Counted from the stretch's first letter, positions 18,984 to 29,137 are shown. The stretch is 64,000 nt of DNA from Crocosphaera sp. UHCC 0190 (GCF_034932065.1 NZ_JAYGHP010000015.1:40600-104599), one strand, 5' to 3'. The notes: a model not told the origin generated them from the letters alone. Translations and numbers: made by a program.

Positions 18984-19661
18984 ATGCTATTAAACTATAA
19001 TCCTCGCCATTGTCTTCCTTCTGCTGAAGATTTACCCGATTCTGATGATACTCCTGTGGATAATCAATTACAAGACTTAATTCCTCATATTCTTCAAACT
19101 ATTCTTGCCTTAATTTGGTCAGAAAGACAAGATTGGTATTTTGGGGTTGATATGGGAATCTATTATGATCCGAATGAACCTGCCATTGTCCCTGATGGGT
19201 TTTTAAGTATTGGTGTTCCCCGCATTATTGATGAAGATTTACGCTTATCTTATGTCTTATGGGAAGAACAGAAAGTTCCTATTTTAGCTTTAGAAGTTGT
19301 TTCCCAAACAAGACGTAAAGAATATACAGAAAAAAAAGATTTTTATGCCGAGATGGGAATTTTATATTATGTAATTTATAATCCATTGCGTAAGAGAAAA
19401 CCCAGATTAGAAGTGTATCAATTAAATAATGGTAATTATGAATTATTACCAGGGGAGATAATTTGGTTATCAGAATTAAATTTAGGAATAGGTAAAGAAA
19501 TTGGAACCTATCAAGGTATTAAAAGAGAATGGTTATATTGGTATGATCAAGATGGAAAACGCTATTTAACCCCAGAAGAAAGGGCGTTACAAGCACAAGA
19601 AAGAACTAAAAAATTAGAAGAAAAACTGAGAAGTTTAGGGGTTGATCCTGATCAATTATAA
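18984..19661 (+). CDS. Uma2-family putative endonuclease (intact)
   Basis: 225 residues. The PD-(D/E)XK-type core is visible: IVPDGFLSIG, then LALEVVSQTRRKEYTEKKDFYAEMGILYYVIY, where the E-V and K are the expected catalytic positions. The C-terminus ends in a charged helix (KKLEEKLRSLGVDPDQL), usual for the long form. Uma2 proteins are abundant in cyanobacterial genomes and mostly uncharacterised. It precedes dusA by 10 bases. Confidence 0.82.
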   Translation: MLLNYNPRHCLPSAEDLPDSDDTPVDNQLQDLIPHILQTILALIWSERQDWYFGVDMGIYYDPNEPAIVPDGFLSIGVPRIIDEDLRLSYVLWEEQKVPILALEVVSQTRRKEYTEKKDFYAEMGILYYVIYNPLRKRKPRLEVYQLNNGNYELLPGEIIWLSELNLGIGKEIGTYQGIKREWLYWYDQDGKRYLTPEERALQAQERTKKLEEKLRSLGVDPDQL

Positions 19662-19671
19662 AATTGAATTT

Positions 19672-20655
19672 ATGAACAACAATCAAAATTGCCAGATTAA
19701 CCCTTTGAGTGTAGCACCGATGATGGACTACACTGATCGCCATTTTCGCTATTTTATGCGTCAAATTACCCATCATACTCTACTATACACGGAAATGATT
19801 GTCACCGCAGCAATAAAACATGGTGATAAAGCAAAACTTTTGAACTTTTCTCCTGAAGAAAAACCTTTATCTTTGCAGTTAGGAGGAGATAACCCTCAAG
19901 AGTTAGCAGAATGTGCAGTTATTGCAGAAGATTGGGGTTATGACGAAGTTAATTTGAATGTAGGTTGTCCTAGCGATCGCGTACAAAGTGGTAATTTTGG
20001 GGCCTGTTTAATGGCCAACCCTGAATTAGTGGCCGAAGCAGTTGAAAAAATGCAGCAAGCAGTTAATATTCCCGTTACAATTAAGCATAGAATTGGCATT
20101 GATGAGCAGGATAATTATGAAGATATGGCTCATTTTGTTCGGGTTGTTTCCGAAGCAGGATGTCAACGGTTTACGGTACACGCAAGAAAAGCTTGGTTAA
20201 AGGGTTTAAGTCCTAAAGAAAATCGCAATATTCCTCCCTTAAGATATGAGGATGTTTATCGTCTTAAAGAGGAGTTTACTCAGCTTTTTATTGAGATAAA
20301 TGGGGGTATTATTAATCTTGAACAAGTGAGAGATCATTTACAGTTTGTAGATGGGGTTATGATTGGTAGAGCAGCTTATGATAACCCTTATTTATTTGCT
20401 ACAGTAGATCGAGATATTTATCAGCAAAATGTCATACCTCCGACTCGTCATGAGGTTATAGAAAGGATGTTCCCTTATATTGATTATTGGGTGAGTCGTG
20501 GGGTCAAACTTCATAGTATTAGTCGTCATTTATTAGCTATTTTTGCAGGTGTTCCAGGGACAAAAGCATGGAAACGTCATATTAGTGAAAATGCTTGTTT
20601 ATCTAGTGCAGATGCTCAAGTGATTGCTGATGCTTTGCTAAAAGTACCTCGTTAA
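19672..20655 (+). CDS. dusA: tRNA-dihydrouridine synthase DusA
   Basis: An FMN enzyme that reduces uridines 20/20a in the tRNA D-loop. The ATG at 19672 gives about 327 residues and MNNNQNCQINPLSVAPMMDYT, the normal DusA N-terminus; an upstream ATG-like start at 19642 would overlap the Uma2 gene. GCPSDRVQSGNFGACLM carries the catalytic Cys, and KHRIGID, HARKA and MIGRAAYDNP are typical FMN/RNA contacts. Confidence 0.93.
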   Translation: MNNNQNCQINPLSVAPMMDYTDRHFRYFMRQITHHTLLYTEMIVTAAIKHGDKAKLLNFSPEEKPLSLQLGGDNPQELAECAVIAEDWGYDEVNLNVGCPSDRVQSGNFGACLMANPELVAEAVEKMQQAVNIPVTIKHRIGIDEQDNYEDMAHFVRVVSEAGCQRFTVHARKAWLKGLSPKENRNIPPLRYEDVYRLKEEFTQLFIEINGGIINLEQVRDHLQFVDGVMIGRAAYDNPYLFATVDRDIYQQNVIPPTRHEVIERMFPYIDYWVSRGVKLHSISRHLLAIFAGVPGTKAWKRHISENACLSSADAQVIADALLKVPR

Positions 20656-20696
20656 ATCATGTTATTATAGTCTATTTAATATTAACTAAGCGTAAA

Positions 20697-21662
20697 ATGT
20701 GGACACCACTTCATGCTAGACTTCATCAAACCCTAAAAGACAGGGATTTATTACCTAAAAATAATCATCTCTTAATTGCGGTTTCAGGAGGACAAGATTC
20801 TCTTTGTTTACTTAAACTTTTGAATGATTTACAATCAAAATGGTCTTGGAAAATAGCAATTGCTCACTGTGATCATGGGTGGGCCTCTGATATTGGAATT
20901 GCTGATCATGTAGAAGAATTAGCTCAAAATTGGGGGATATCTTTTTATTTGAAAATTGCCTCAACCATGAAAGAAACGGAAGCAGCAGCAAGAGAATGGC
21001 GATATCAAGCATTAATAGAAATTGCTCAAGAAAATGAGTTTACAGAAATTGTTACAGGACATACATTAAGCGATCGCGCTGAGACTTTACTCTATAATTT
21101 AATAAGAGGTTCGGGAACGACGGGACTTGGTGCCTTAACTTGGAAACGTCCTTTAACTGATAAAATCAATTTAGTTCGTCCTTTATTAAATGTTTCCCGT
21201 GCTGAAACTTTGGCCTTTTGTCAACAGTTTCAGATCCCAATTTGGGAAGATGCTGTTAATGCTAATATTGACTATGCTCGTAACCGTATTCGTCAGCAAT
21301 TATTACCTTATTTAAAAGAAAATTTTAATCCTAATATTGAAAATAATTTATCTCAAACTGCCGAAATATTAAAAGCAGAATCTGATTATTTAGAAACGGA
21401 AGCAAAGAATATTTTACTTCAGGTAATTTCCCCTAACAAAACTCAATTAAATCATCTAATTTTACGCACAGTTCCCTTAGCTTTGCAACGGCGAATAATG
21501 CGCCAATTTTTGCAACAACTTGGCACTCAACAACCAAATTTTGAGCAAATAGAAGCTATGGTTAATTTGATTGATGCACCCAGGCGATCTCGGACTTCTT
21601 CTCTTCCTGGTAATCTTATTGCAGAAGTTCAAGAAGAATGGATTATTATTATACAATTATAG
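20697..21662 (+). CDS. tilS: tRNA(Ile)-lysidine synthetase
   Basis: TilS changes C34 of tRNA-Ile(CAU) to lysidine, which is essential for decoding AUA. The 321-residue protein has the N-type ATP pyrophosphatase loop SGGQDS (about residue 31), the HCDHGW segment, and GHTLSDRAETLLYNLIRGSG. It is the short cyanobacterial form, lacking most of the extra C-terminal domains. It follows dusA by 41 bases, so two tRNA-modifying genes may be co-transcribed. Confidence 0.93.
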   Translation: MWTPLHARLHQTLKDRDLLPKNNHLLIAVSGGQDSLCLLKLLNDLQSKWSWKIAIAHCDHGWASDIGIADHVEELAQNWGISFYLKIASTMKETEAAAREWRYQALIEIAQENEFTEIVTGHTLSDRAETLLYNLIRGSGTTGLGALTWKRPLTDKINLVRPLLNVSRAETLAFCQQFQIPIWEDAVNANIDYARNRIRQQLLPYLKENFNPNIENNLSQTAEILKAESDYLETEAKNILLQVISPNKTQLNHLILRTVPLALQRRIMRQFLQQLGTQQPNFEQIEAMVNLIDAPRRSRTSSLPGNLIAEVQEEWIIIIQL

Positions 21663-21716
21663 GGCTAAATTACCAACTACTAACTTGATTTATTATTCTC
21701 AATTTTATCGCGTTAT

Positions 21717-22904
21717 TTATTGTTGAGAACAAACCTTATCAGCAATCAATTCACCTGCTAATTGATGTCCTAATTCGTTCCAATGTCCACTACCCATTAC
21801 TGTATTATCAAATCCATGTAAAAACTGTTTATTTTGATCAGCATAAGCTTGTAATAATGGGGCTAATGTTAACACTTCAAATTGTTCTTTTTTACCCAAG
21901 TTAGCAATGCGTTCATCAGGATAAAATTCATTAGTAATCTTTTCTTGATTAAAATAGTTTTCTCGCAAAGAAAGATCAGGATAAACTTGAGCCGGGTTAC
22001 TTAATGTTACTACTAAAAAATCAGAATTGAGGACTTTTGTTTCATCTCGAATTAAAGTAATTAGTTTTTCAGTAATGTCCCAAGCATCTTGCCAATCTTT
22101 ATTAGAATTACCATAAAGTTCAGGGGTAAAATCAAGATAGTTCACAACATCTTTATTCTCAGGTTTTCCCTCATTTCCTAAGATACTACGCTGATTTTTC
22201 ATGGCAACTCTTGCTTCATTAATTACCTGAAGAATTCGAGAATGATTAACAATGGAAAAAATTAATCTTCTCGGCCAACTATTACGCCATTGATAGGTTT
22301 CTGTCTCCTTAAAAGATGTATCAAGAACATATTTTCCGTCTTGTTTAACTAAAAAGGGACTAAAGCGATCCGGTGGACTTAAAACTTTTGAATTATTAAT
22401 AATATCATTACCCGTAAACACAGCTAAAATAACTAAATCAGGGGAATATTTCACTACATTATTTTTCAGTGTCATTAATTCTTGTGCAGTACCATAGTCA
22501 CCCACTCCAAAATTAATTACCTCAATTTTTTGTCCCTTAAATGCTTGACATTGAGGCAATTTATTTTCAATCAATGACCAAAAAGTTTTGTCAGCATTAA
22601 CTTGAATTGCTTCCGCAAAAGAATCTCCTAAAACAGCAATTCTAAACGTATTTTGTGGTTTTTCTAAAGTATAATCTTTGTCTCGTAATCCCTGTTTATT
22701 AACTGAAACCCATCCTTTTCCTTCATGAGTCCACCATCCTGATATTCCTGGGATTAAAGCATGGCCTCGATTTGCATCCGCTTGATAAAAACTTGGATAA
22801 GAAATACCGACAATTCTTAACCCAATTTCCCCAATTACTAAGGCAAAGATAATCCCACCTAATCCAACCAGTAAATTAATTCCAATTTGTTTAAGTTGCG
22901 GCAT
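21717..22904 (-). CDS. SGNH/GDSL hydrolase family membrane-anchored protein
   Basis: 395 residues with one N-terminal membrane anchor (INLLVGLGGIIFALVIG). Block I with the nucleophile is LGDSFAEAIQV, block II/III includes GVGDYGTAQEL and FTGNDI, and the C-terminal GHWNELGHQLAG provides the expected His. Such proteins act as esterases or acyl/acetyltransferase-like enzymes on cell-surface polysaccharides; the substrate is unknown here. It is monocistronic. Confidence 0.75.
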   Translation of the reverse strand: MPQLKQIGINLLVGLGGIIFALVIGEIGLRIVGISYPSFYQADANRGHALIPGISGWWTHEGKGWVSVNKQGLRDKDYTLEKPQNTFRIAVLGDSFAEAIQVNADKTFWSLIENKLPQCQAFKGQKIEVINFGVGDYGTAQELMTLKNNVVKYSPDLVILAVFTGNDIINNSKVLSPPDRFSPFLVKQDGKYVLDTSFKETETYQWRNSWPRRLIFSIVNHSRILQVINEARVAMKNQRSILGNEGKPENKDVVNYLDFTPELYGNSNKDWQDAWDITEKLITLIRDETKVLNSDFLVVTLSNPAQVYPDLSLRENYFNQEKITNEFYPDERIANLGKKEQFEVLTLAPLLQAYADQNKQFLHGFDNTVMGSGHWNELGHQLAGELIADKVCSQQ

Positions 22905-23040
22905 AAAAATCGTCTATATTTTTATTCTCAATCCGCGCTGAGTCGCTATTGCTTCATTATTGACCGAATTGATGACTAGGATGTTCCATAATCGAAGCTT
23001 GACAAAATTGCAGTTTTGTGGTATCAGTCAATTAATTAAT

Positions 23041-23120
23041 GCGGACGGAGAGACTCGAACTCTCACGCCAAAGACACTAGAACCTAAATCTAGCGCGTCT
23101 ACCAATTCCGCCACGTCCGC
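23041..23120 (-). tRNA. tRNA-Leu (UAG)
   Basis: The reverse complement folds as an 80-nt class II tRNA: acceptor stem GCGGACG/CGTCCGC, D-loop with TTGGTAGA, anticodon TAG in GATTTAGGTTC, a short variable arm and T-loop GTTCGAGTC. No CCA is encoded. It lies between the SGNH and diguanylate cyclase genes. Confidence 0.95.
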
Positions 23121-23177
23121 TTGTGTCCGGCTTATAATCATAACACAAGTTAATCAATTTAGGCAAGATTTTTGCAA

Positions 23178-25337
23178 CTAACGGGGAAACCAATAAATCT
23201 CCGTTGACTTGCAGGAAGGACGCACCTGAGATAAATAACGTAAATAATCAGCTAAATTATGCCCATTTAAAGGCGTTAACAGATAATCTTCTACTTGTAG
23301 CTTACGACTTACCCAAGGTATTCCTTCACCTACTTGATCGCTCAAAGCAATAATCGGAACCCCTTCTAATTTGGGCTGTTGATGAAGATATTTAGCCCAA
23401 TTTTTAGCTGTATTTTCATCAATATCACTATCAATAATTACAGCAGTTATTGACTCAGAAAGCATCAGGGAAGAAATAGATTTTGGTTCATGAAGAAACT
23501 GGACATCTATTTGATTCTTATTCAACCATAACTTTAACCTTTGCCGGTTTTGACTATCTTTTGTAATTACTAAAACCTTTAAAAGTGCAGAAGAATTATC
23601 CCGATAATCTATCTTGTTAATCTGATCTGAACTAGGCTTTTCTAAGCATAATGTACAACTTGGTAGATCATAAATATTCCCGGTCGTGGTAACTAGAGGT
23701 AAATTACAACGAGCGCATTCATTAACTTGATAGTTTCCTGTTAAAAAATTCCCAAAAGCGTAGGTATCTCCTTGTAAAGAAAGTTGTTGATAATCAGATC
23801 GCTGCTCAAATTTATGCCAGACATTTAAAAAGTCTTGATGATAGCCCTCGTATTGATAAACTAACCCATCAAAAGGCAAAATTCCTTCCGTGGGACTATT
23901 AATTTTGATGCCACGACTCACAAAATAAGCGACATAGCTTTTCAATAAATCTGTCGGACTAGAAGGCTCATTTTTTTCGGCAAGCTTTACCACAGGCTGC
24001 ATAAAGTCGGATGAGGTAGTCCAAAATGTCTCTTTGGGATGATATAAAACAATGCGATCACGTCCTTGATCTTTGGCTTTGTACAAAGCTTGATCTGCTT
24101 GATTTAATAACAGTTTAGTAGACATTTCTAGCCGAGGAATGACACAGCTTACCCCCAAACTTAAGGTCACATAATCACTCACATTAAGAGAAGCAGCCGG
24201 AATTTTTAATCCTTTGACAGCGGTCCGAATTTGCTCCGCCAGATGAACCGCACCAGATGCTTCGGTATTGGGTAAAAGGACCACAAATTCTTCACCCCCA
24301 TAACGAGCAACTAAATCCCCTGGACGGTGTAAGGTATATTTCAGGACATTAGCAATTTCTTGTAAACAGCTATCGCCTTCTGGATGACCATAAGTATCGT
24401 TATAGGGCTTAAAAAAGTCCACATCACATAAAATCAAAGACAAAGGTTTTTTTTCCCTGGCCATGCGTCGCCATTCTTCGTCAAAATATTGTTCAAAATA
24501 ATGACGATTGGCAACTTGAGTTAATTTGTCTTGGAAAGCAATGGTTTCTAATTTCTGATTAATAGTATTGAGGTGCTGATAAAAGCTATCCTGTTGAATC
24601 GAAATGGCAATCTGAGTTGCTAATAAAGATAATAAACCAATTTCTGACTCTGTCCACTGACGGAAATCAGAACATTGATGAACGATCAGCAGCCCCCATA
24701 AGCTTTGGGCTGTGCTAGGATAACGTCGGTTTGGTTTGGGGTAAGTAGGGTCAAAAGGGGTCAAGGTGGCTCGATTTTGGAGAATGGGAACAATTACCTT
24801 AGCTTTGACCTCAAACAAGCTATCAAAAGTCATCATACTCGCTGGCTTAGGGCTGTTTTGATGAACATTCCCCACCACTTCTATATTTCCCTGTTCCCAA
24901 GTGTGAAGATCGGCAAAGGTCAGAAATTGTCCAAGTTTGGCGTGTTGTAGGGTTTTCCAAGGTCTTTTTCGCCATTCTTCAACCACTGTCATCCCTCCTG
25001 AGTCCATCCGTTGGGCAATGATGACCCGATCTGTTTGCAGAAATTGAGAAATTCCTGTTACAGCAGTATGAAGCAAATCCCGTAAAGTGAAAGGATTTTG
25101 TATCGGTGAGTTAAAAACTCCTTGCTCGGAATTACCTGTCATCGTTTGGTTAACCCATCCCTTTTGCGGGTAATGGGGATGATGTCCCTGCCCGGCTGTT
25201 ACCGTTTCTATTTCATTATTATCAACACTATAGGGAACTTCTTGTTCACAGTGGCGGCAAAACCACCCCATTTGTCCTCCCCGAACATGAGGCCATAGGG
25301 GGGACGCACAGAGTGGACATTGATGCTGCGTTGTCAT
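23178..25337 (-). CDS. Multi-domain diguanylate cyclase (Zn ribbon, GAF, GGDEF, receiver-like)
   Basis: 719 residues. The N-terminus has a zinc-ribbon pair (CPLC and CRHC, residues 8-35). A GAF domain spans about 85-250. The GGDEF domain (about 265-430) has an active GGEEF signature and an RPGD inhibitory I-site five residues before it, so it probably makes c-di-GMP and is product-inhibited. Next comes a region with a second cysteine pair (CARC and CTLC), then a receiver-like C-terminus (VLVITKDSQNRQRL...AVIIDSDID). It was probably a light- or stress-sensing enzyme; the input signal is unknown. Confidence 0.88.
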   Translation of the reverse strand: MTTQHQCPLCASPLWPHVRGGQMGWFCRHCEQEVPYSVDNNEIETVTAGQGHHPHYPQKGWVNQTMTGNSEQGVFNSPIQNPFTLRDLLHTAVTGISQFLQTDRVIIAQRMDSGGMTVVEEWRKRPWKTLQHAKLGQFLTFADLHTWEQGNIEVVGNVHQNSPKPASMMTFDSLFEVKAKVIVPILQNRATLTPFDPTYPKPNRRYPSTAQSLWGLLIVHQCSDFRQWTESEIGLLSLLATQIAISIQQDSFYQHLNTINQKLETIAFQDKLTQVANRHYFEQYFDEEWRRMAREKKPLSLILCDVDFFKPYNDTYGHPEGDSCLQEIANVLKYTLHRPGDLVARYGGEEFVVLLPNTEASGAVHLAEQIRTAVKGLKIPAASLNVSDYVTLSLGVSCVIPRLEMSTKLLLNQADQALYKAKDQGRDRIVLYHPKETFWTTSSDFMQPVVKLAEKNEPSSPTDLLKSYVAYFVSRGIKINSPTEGILPFDGLVYQYEGYHQDFLNVWHKFEQRSDYQQLSLQGDTYAFGNFLTGNYQVNECARCNLPLVTTTGNIYDLPSCTLCLEKPSSDQINKIDYRDNSSALLKVLVITKDSQNRQRLKLWLNKNQIDVQFLHEPKSISSLMLSESITAVIIDSDIDENTAKNWAKYLHQQPKLEGVPIIALSDQVGEGIPWVSRKLQVEDYLLTPLNGHNLADYLRYLSQVRPSCKSTEIYWFPR

Positions 25338-25495
25338 AATTTTCTATCCACAGGCAATCTTTTAAATAATTATCACAAAGGAAATATTTAAAATTTACCC
25401 TAGTTGAATTCCCTCCTCTCATCATAACAAATTAGGTCATCTCCCAGCTATGATCACCTAAAAATGACTGAAGATCTTATGAAAAGTTTATAATT

Positions 25496-26404
25496 TTAAA
25501 GGGCAAATCCTGGCTGGAACAATGAAAAAGAAGTCTCATAATCCTGGGAATTTTCAATACTTGAGGTAACTAAAGGGGATTTTTCTGCCTTGGTTTCTAA
25601 ATAAGTTGTCATTCCATTGGTTTGACTAAAATTTGTATTCTGTAAATTAGCTTTTTCTAAGATTGCCCCCGTCAAATCTGCCCCTTCTAAATTCGCATCA
25701 GCTAAATTTGCGCCCGATAGATTAGCATTTCGCAAATTAGCATAACGTAACCGGGCCCCTTGAAGATTGGCCCCTTTTAAATTTGCCTTCTCTAAATTAC
25801 TATTTCCTAATCGTGCTTCACTTAAATTTACCCATTCTAAATCAGCATGACTTAAATCTACATCTTTGAGAAAACTACGACTTAAATCTGCCCCAAAAAA
25901 GGAAACTTCTTGTAAATTTGCTGAGCTTAAACGAGCTTCCTTAAGATTAGCCCAATTAAAATTAACCCCTTTTAAATTGGCTTCTCGGAGGTTAATGCGC
26001 TGAAGATTTGCCCCACAACAATTGGCATAGGATAAATCAGCAGATCGGAGATTGGTATGGGATAAATCTGCCCCACTTAATTTGGCTCTTACTAAGGATG
26101 ATTTAACCATAAATGCCCCACTCAAATTGGCTTTGGTGAGATCGGTTTCAATCAGTTGTGCTTGACTCATTTTTGCGTAGGTTAAATCAGCCCAGTTTAA
26201 ACTAGCATGGCTTAAATTAGATTTGGTTAAAAACCCGCGACTGAGATTAATTCCCATTAAGTTGGCTGCGGTTAAATCTACGGAGATCAGCATTACCCTT
26301 GACAAATCGACCCCTCTAAGATCAATTTGAGGGAAATCTCGAATGCCTTTTTCATAGAGTCGGAGTAGATTGCTAATATTCATATTAGGGTTGGATACTC
26401 CCAA
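25496..26404 (-). CDS. Pentapeptide repeat protein
   Basis: 302 residues made mostly of A(D/N)LXX repeats from about residue 20 to 255, which fold as a right-handed quadrilateral beta helix. There is no signal peptide and no other domain; the N-terminal lead (MNISNLLRLYEKGIRDFPQ) and the polar C-terminus are the only non-repeat parts. The ATG of MNISNLL is an alternative start. Function unknown. A 24-bp inverted repeat lies upstream. Confidence 0.9.
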   Translation of the reverse strand: MGVSNPNMNISNLLRLYEKGIRDFPQIDLRGVDLSRVMLISVDLTAANLMGINLSRGFLTKSNLSHASLNWADLTYAKMSQAQLIETDLTKANLSGAFMVKSSLVRAKLSGADLSHTNLRSADLSYANCCGANLQRINLREANLKGVNFNWANLKEARLSSANLQEVSFFGADLSRSFLKDVDLSHADLEWVNLSEARLGNSNLEKANLKGANLQGARLRYANLRNANLSGANLADANLEGADLTGAILEKANLQNTNFSQTNGMTTYLETKAEKSPLVTSSIENSQDYETSFSLFQPGFAL

Positions 26405-26776
26405 AAATAGTGGCTGAACTAATCGCGGTAAACCAGATTATATTTAAGCCAATCTAGACAAAATTCTGTCTAGATGTTAGGGCTGAAGACTTGCCGCTAA
26501 AGGTTGCTTGAGATAAGCACGATCTTTTGATTATTATCATTTTACCCACAAGCCAATCATTCTGGTATCATTAACCGATTTCTGTTTAAAAAACTTATTT
26601 GTTATTTAAATTTAGTTAGATTATTTCATCAAAAATTTTATCAGATCTTCGGGATCAAAGTCTGATTCTTAAAAAATCTCTATTTTATTTCCTAGAAATT
26701 ACGGAAGTCTCATTTTTTTTAATGGCTTTAATCTTAGAAAATATTCATCAAAAGTATCATCATTAAATCCTGACAG
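26405..26776. other. AT-rich spacer with one inverted repeat
   Basis: 372 bases without a gene, between two leftward genes. It holds the promoter of the pentapeptide gene and the 24-bp inverted repeat listed next. The rest is AT-rich and featureless to me. Confidence 0.6.
26452..26475. promoter_or_regulatory. 24-bp inverted repeat upstream of the pentapeptide gene
   Basis: Perfect 9-base arms ATCTAGACA and TGTCTAGAT separated by AAATTC, 48 bases before the start codon. The symmetry suits a dimeric regulator. It is not followed by a T-run on either strand, so an operator is more likely than a terminator. Confidence 0.4.
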
Positions 26777-27700
26777 CTAATTTTCTGAGTGGTTAGCTAA
26801 GGAGTAAATCTGACCATCCATCAGAAGACGGGTAATTCCTTTAGCTTGCAAATAAGAACAAGTTTTATACAATAAACGGCCATCAGGCACCTTAATCACA
26901 CGCTGAGAACGGTTAGAAAACCGACGAGCAACCCGATGATTATCAAACACGGGCAAGGTTTTTTGTTGCAGTTCATCCGTAGGAATTTGGCCCAAATGAG
27001 CAAATTCTTTCAAAGGCCGCACAATTAATTCCGCCGTGCGATCAATCACTAAATAGCAAGTTCTCGGAAAAGTCGCTGCTGATAGGGGTAAGACTTGAAC
27101 ATCTCCATGGCTAGACAAGGATTGATTATAGTCAGACTCATCGTCATCCTCATCATCCTCATCCCAGTCATCATCTTCATCATCTTCATCATCAATGTCT
27201 TCCCCTAACATTTCTCCGAGGGCGACAACATCCATTTCTTCTAAGTCTTCTCCATCATCATCATCATCCTCTTCGACGGGAAACCTCAAAGCAGGTTTCT
27301 CGATGGTAAGAGAGGGTTTCTGGGAGGTAATGGGGGGGGTTTCTGGGATAGCTGCTGGAGACTCTTTCTTAATGATAACAGGAGCAGCTTTGACTTCCTT
27401 GACTTCTATTGCTTTTTCTGGCAGTTGAGGGATTTCTTCTGGTACTGTTACTGGTTCCGGTTTTAGGTCTAGTTCTAATTCTAATTCTGGTACTGGTTCT
27501 GGTTTATGGGTACGAGCTAACCGTTTTTTCTGAATTAAATCCTCATACTCCATATCCGAGAGAGTATTTTTCAGAAAGCGGCTAATGGTAGAACTACTGA
27601 CCCCATAACGGTCAGCTAAGGTAGAGGTAGTTTCTGGCGTTTGACGATAAAGCTTAAGAATTTCTTGCTTGTCGTCGTCGGTTAATTTCTTGGGACTCAT
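26777..27700 (-). CDS. HTH protein with a long acidic linker
   Basis: 307 residues. The N-terminal 55 form a transposase-like helix-turn-helix (LTDDDKQEILKLYRQTPETT, then DRYGVSSSTISRFLK). A proline/glutamate-rich linker follows and then a highly acidic run of about 50 residues rich in Asp and Glu. The C-terminal 100 residues are ordered and conserved-looking (CYLVIDRTAELIVRPL, GRLLYKTCSYLQAKGI). I know this architecture from cyanobacteria but no function. It is divergent from carA. Confidence 0.7.
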   Translation of the reverse strand: MSPKKLTDDDKQEILKLYRQTPETTSTLADRYGVSSSTISRFLKNTLSDMEYEDLIQKKRLARTHKPEPVPELELELDLKPEPVTVPEEIPQLPEKAIEVKEVKAAPVIIKKESPAAIPETPPITSQKPSLTIEKPALRFPVEEDDDDDGEDLEEMDVVALGEMLGEDIDDEDDEDDDWDEDDEDDDESDYNQSLSSHGDVQVLPLSAATFPRTCYLVIDRTAELIVRPLKEFAHLGQIPTDELQQKTLPVFDNHRVARRFSNRSQRVIKVPDGRLLYKTCSYLQAKGITRLLMDGQIYSLANHSEN

Positions 27701-27895
27701 GATTATACCTACCTTTTTGGCAGTTCGACTCTACCTTAACACCCCTAGAACCATCTGATAAGATAATCCCCAGTAACCTAGGGTTTGATCTGTCTCAACA
27801 GATGACTAGAGCATCGGGATTTATTTAGTTGCCTGATCTAGTCTATCGTTCCCTGTCCGGTTTCATCTCTTTTCAGTATCAAAAACTTAACGATT

Positions 27896-29038
27896 ATGGT
27901 AATGGCAAAGGCAACACCCGCTTTATTAGTGTTAGCTGACGGGACATCTTTTGAGGGTTTATCCTTTGGAGCAAAAGGAACGACCGTAGGAGAAGTAGTA
28001 TTTAATACGGGAATGACAGGATATCAGGAAGTTTTAACTGATCCAAGTTATTGTGGTCAAATGGTAACATTTACCTATCCTGAATTGGGCAATACGGGAG
28101 TTAACCCTGATGATGAGGAGTCAGCCGGCCCCCAGGTAAAAGGAGTCATTGCCCGCAATATCACTTATCGGCCGAGTAATTGGCGGTCTACGGAATCTTT
28201 GCCTGATTATTTAGTACGCCATAATATTGTGGGAATTTATGGGTTAGATACGAGGGCCTTAACCCGCAAAATTCGCTCATCTGGGGCAATGAATGGGATT
28301 ATTTCCACTGAGATATTAGACCCCGGTGAGTTGTTGCGTCAAGTTCAATTAGCCCCTTCTATGGCTGGATTAAATTTAGTTAAGGAAGTTACCACAAAAG
28401 AGATTTATGAGTGGTCAACGCCCACCGATTCTCATTGGGAATTTAATCCAAAAAATCTTGATTCTACGGAAGTTCCTTTGACGGTGGTAGCGGTTGATTT
28501 TGGTATTAAACGCAATATTTTACGGCGGTTAGCGAGTTATGGTTGTCGGGTAATTGTCGTCCCTGCTAATACGCCGCCTGAAGATATTTTAAAGTATAAT
28601 CCTGATGGAATTTTCTTATCGAATGGCCCTGGTGATCCGGCGGCAGTTACGGAAGGAATTAGCACAGCTAAAGCCTTAATTAAAGAAGGAAAACCAACTT
28701 TTGGCATCTGTATGGGACACCAAATTTTAGGGCTATCTTTAGGGGCTGAAACCTTTAAGTTAAAGTTTGGTCATCGTGGTTTAAATCAACCCTGTGGGTT
28801 ACTACAACAGGTAGAAATTACCAGTCAAAATCATGGCTTTGCGGTCACAGAAAAGTCTTTAGAGGCTGATGTGGAAATTACTCATCTCAATTTGAATGAC
28901 CGCACAGTGGCTGGTTTATCCCATAAAACCTTACCTTTCTTCTCTGTTCAATACCATCCTGAAGCGAGTCCTGGCCCTCATGATGCTGATTATTTATTTG
29001 AGAAGTTTGTTAAGTTAATGCGAGACAGTAAGGCGTAA
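27896..29038 (+). CDS. carA: Carbamoyl-phosphate synthase small subunit
   Basis: The glutaminase subunit supplies ammonia to CarB for carbamoyl phosphate, used for pyrimidines and arginine. The 380-residue protein has the N-terminal CPSase domain ([32 protein letters not shown]) and a C-terminal class I amidotransferase domain with the Cys in FGICMGHQ and the His in [11 protein letters not shown]. The ATG at 27902 (MAKATPA) is an equally possible start. Confidence 0.96.
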   Translation: MVMAKATPALLVLADGTSFEGLSFGAKGTTVGEVVFNTGMTGYQEVLTDPSYCGQMVTFTYPELGNTGVNPDDEESAGPQVKGVIARNITYRPSNWRSTESLPDYLVRHNIVGIYGLDTRALTRKIRSSGAMNGIISTEILDPGELLRQVQLAPSMAGLNLVKEVTTKEIYEWSTPTDSHWEFNPKNLDSTEVPLTVVAVDFGIKRNILRRLASYGCRVIVVPANTPPEDILKYNPDGIFLSNGPGDPAAVTEGISTAKALIKEGKPTFGICMGHQILGLSLGAETFKLKFGHRGLNQPCGLLQQVEITSQNHGFAVTEKSLEADVEITHLNLNDRTVAGLSHKTLPFFSVQYHPEASPGPHDADYLFEKFVKLMRDSKA

Positions 29039-29073
29039 TTCTGAGAAGAAATACTGCTAGGTGAAAGACAAAG

Positions 29074-29101
29074 GTAGGGGTCAACGGCCGTTGACCCCTA
29101 C
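29074..29101. repeat. 28-bp perfect palindrome, GTCAACGGCCGTTGAC core
   Basis: Identical core to 13796 and 38433, with complete GTAGGGG/CCCCTAC ends. It lies between carA and the DUF1622 gene. Confidence 0.9.
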
Positions 29102-29137
29102 AATTTTAATTATTATTATTCCCCTAAACATAGAGAG

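Noticed and set aside
22960..23181. 73-residue ORF over the tRNA-Leu
   Set aside because: It is the antisense of the tRNA gene and reads tRNA-derived text.
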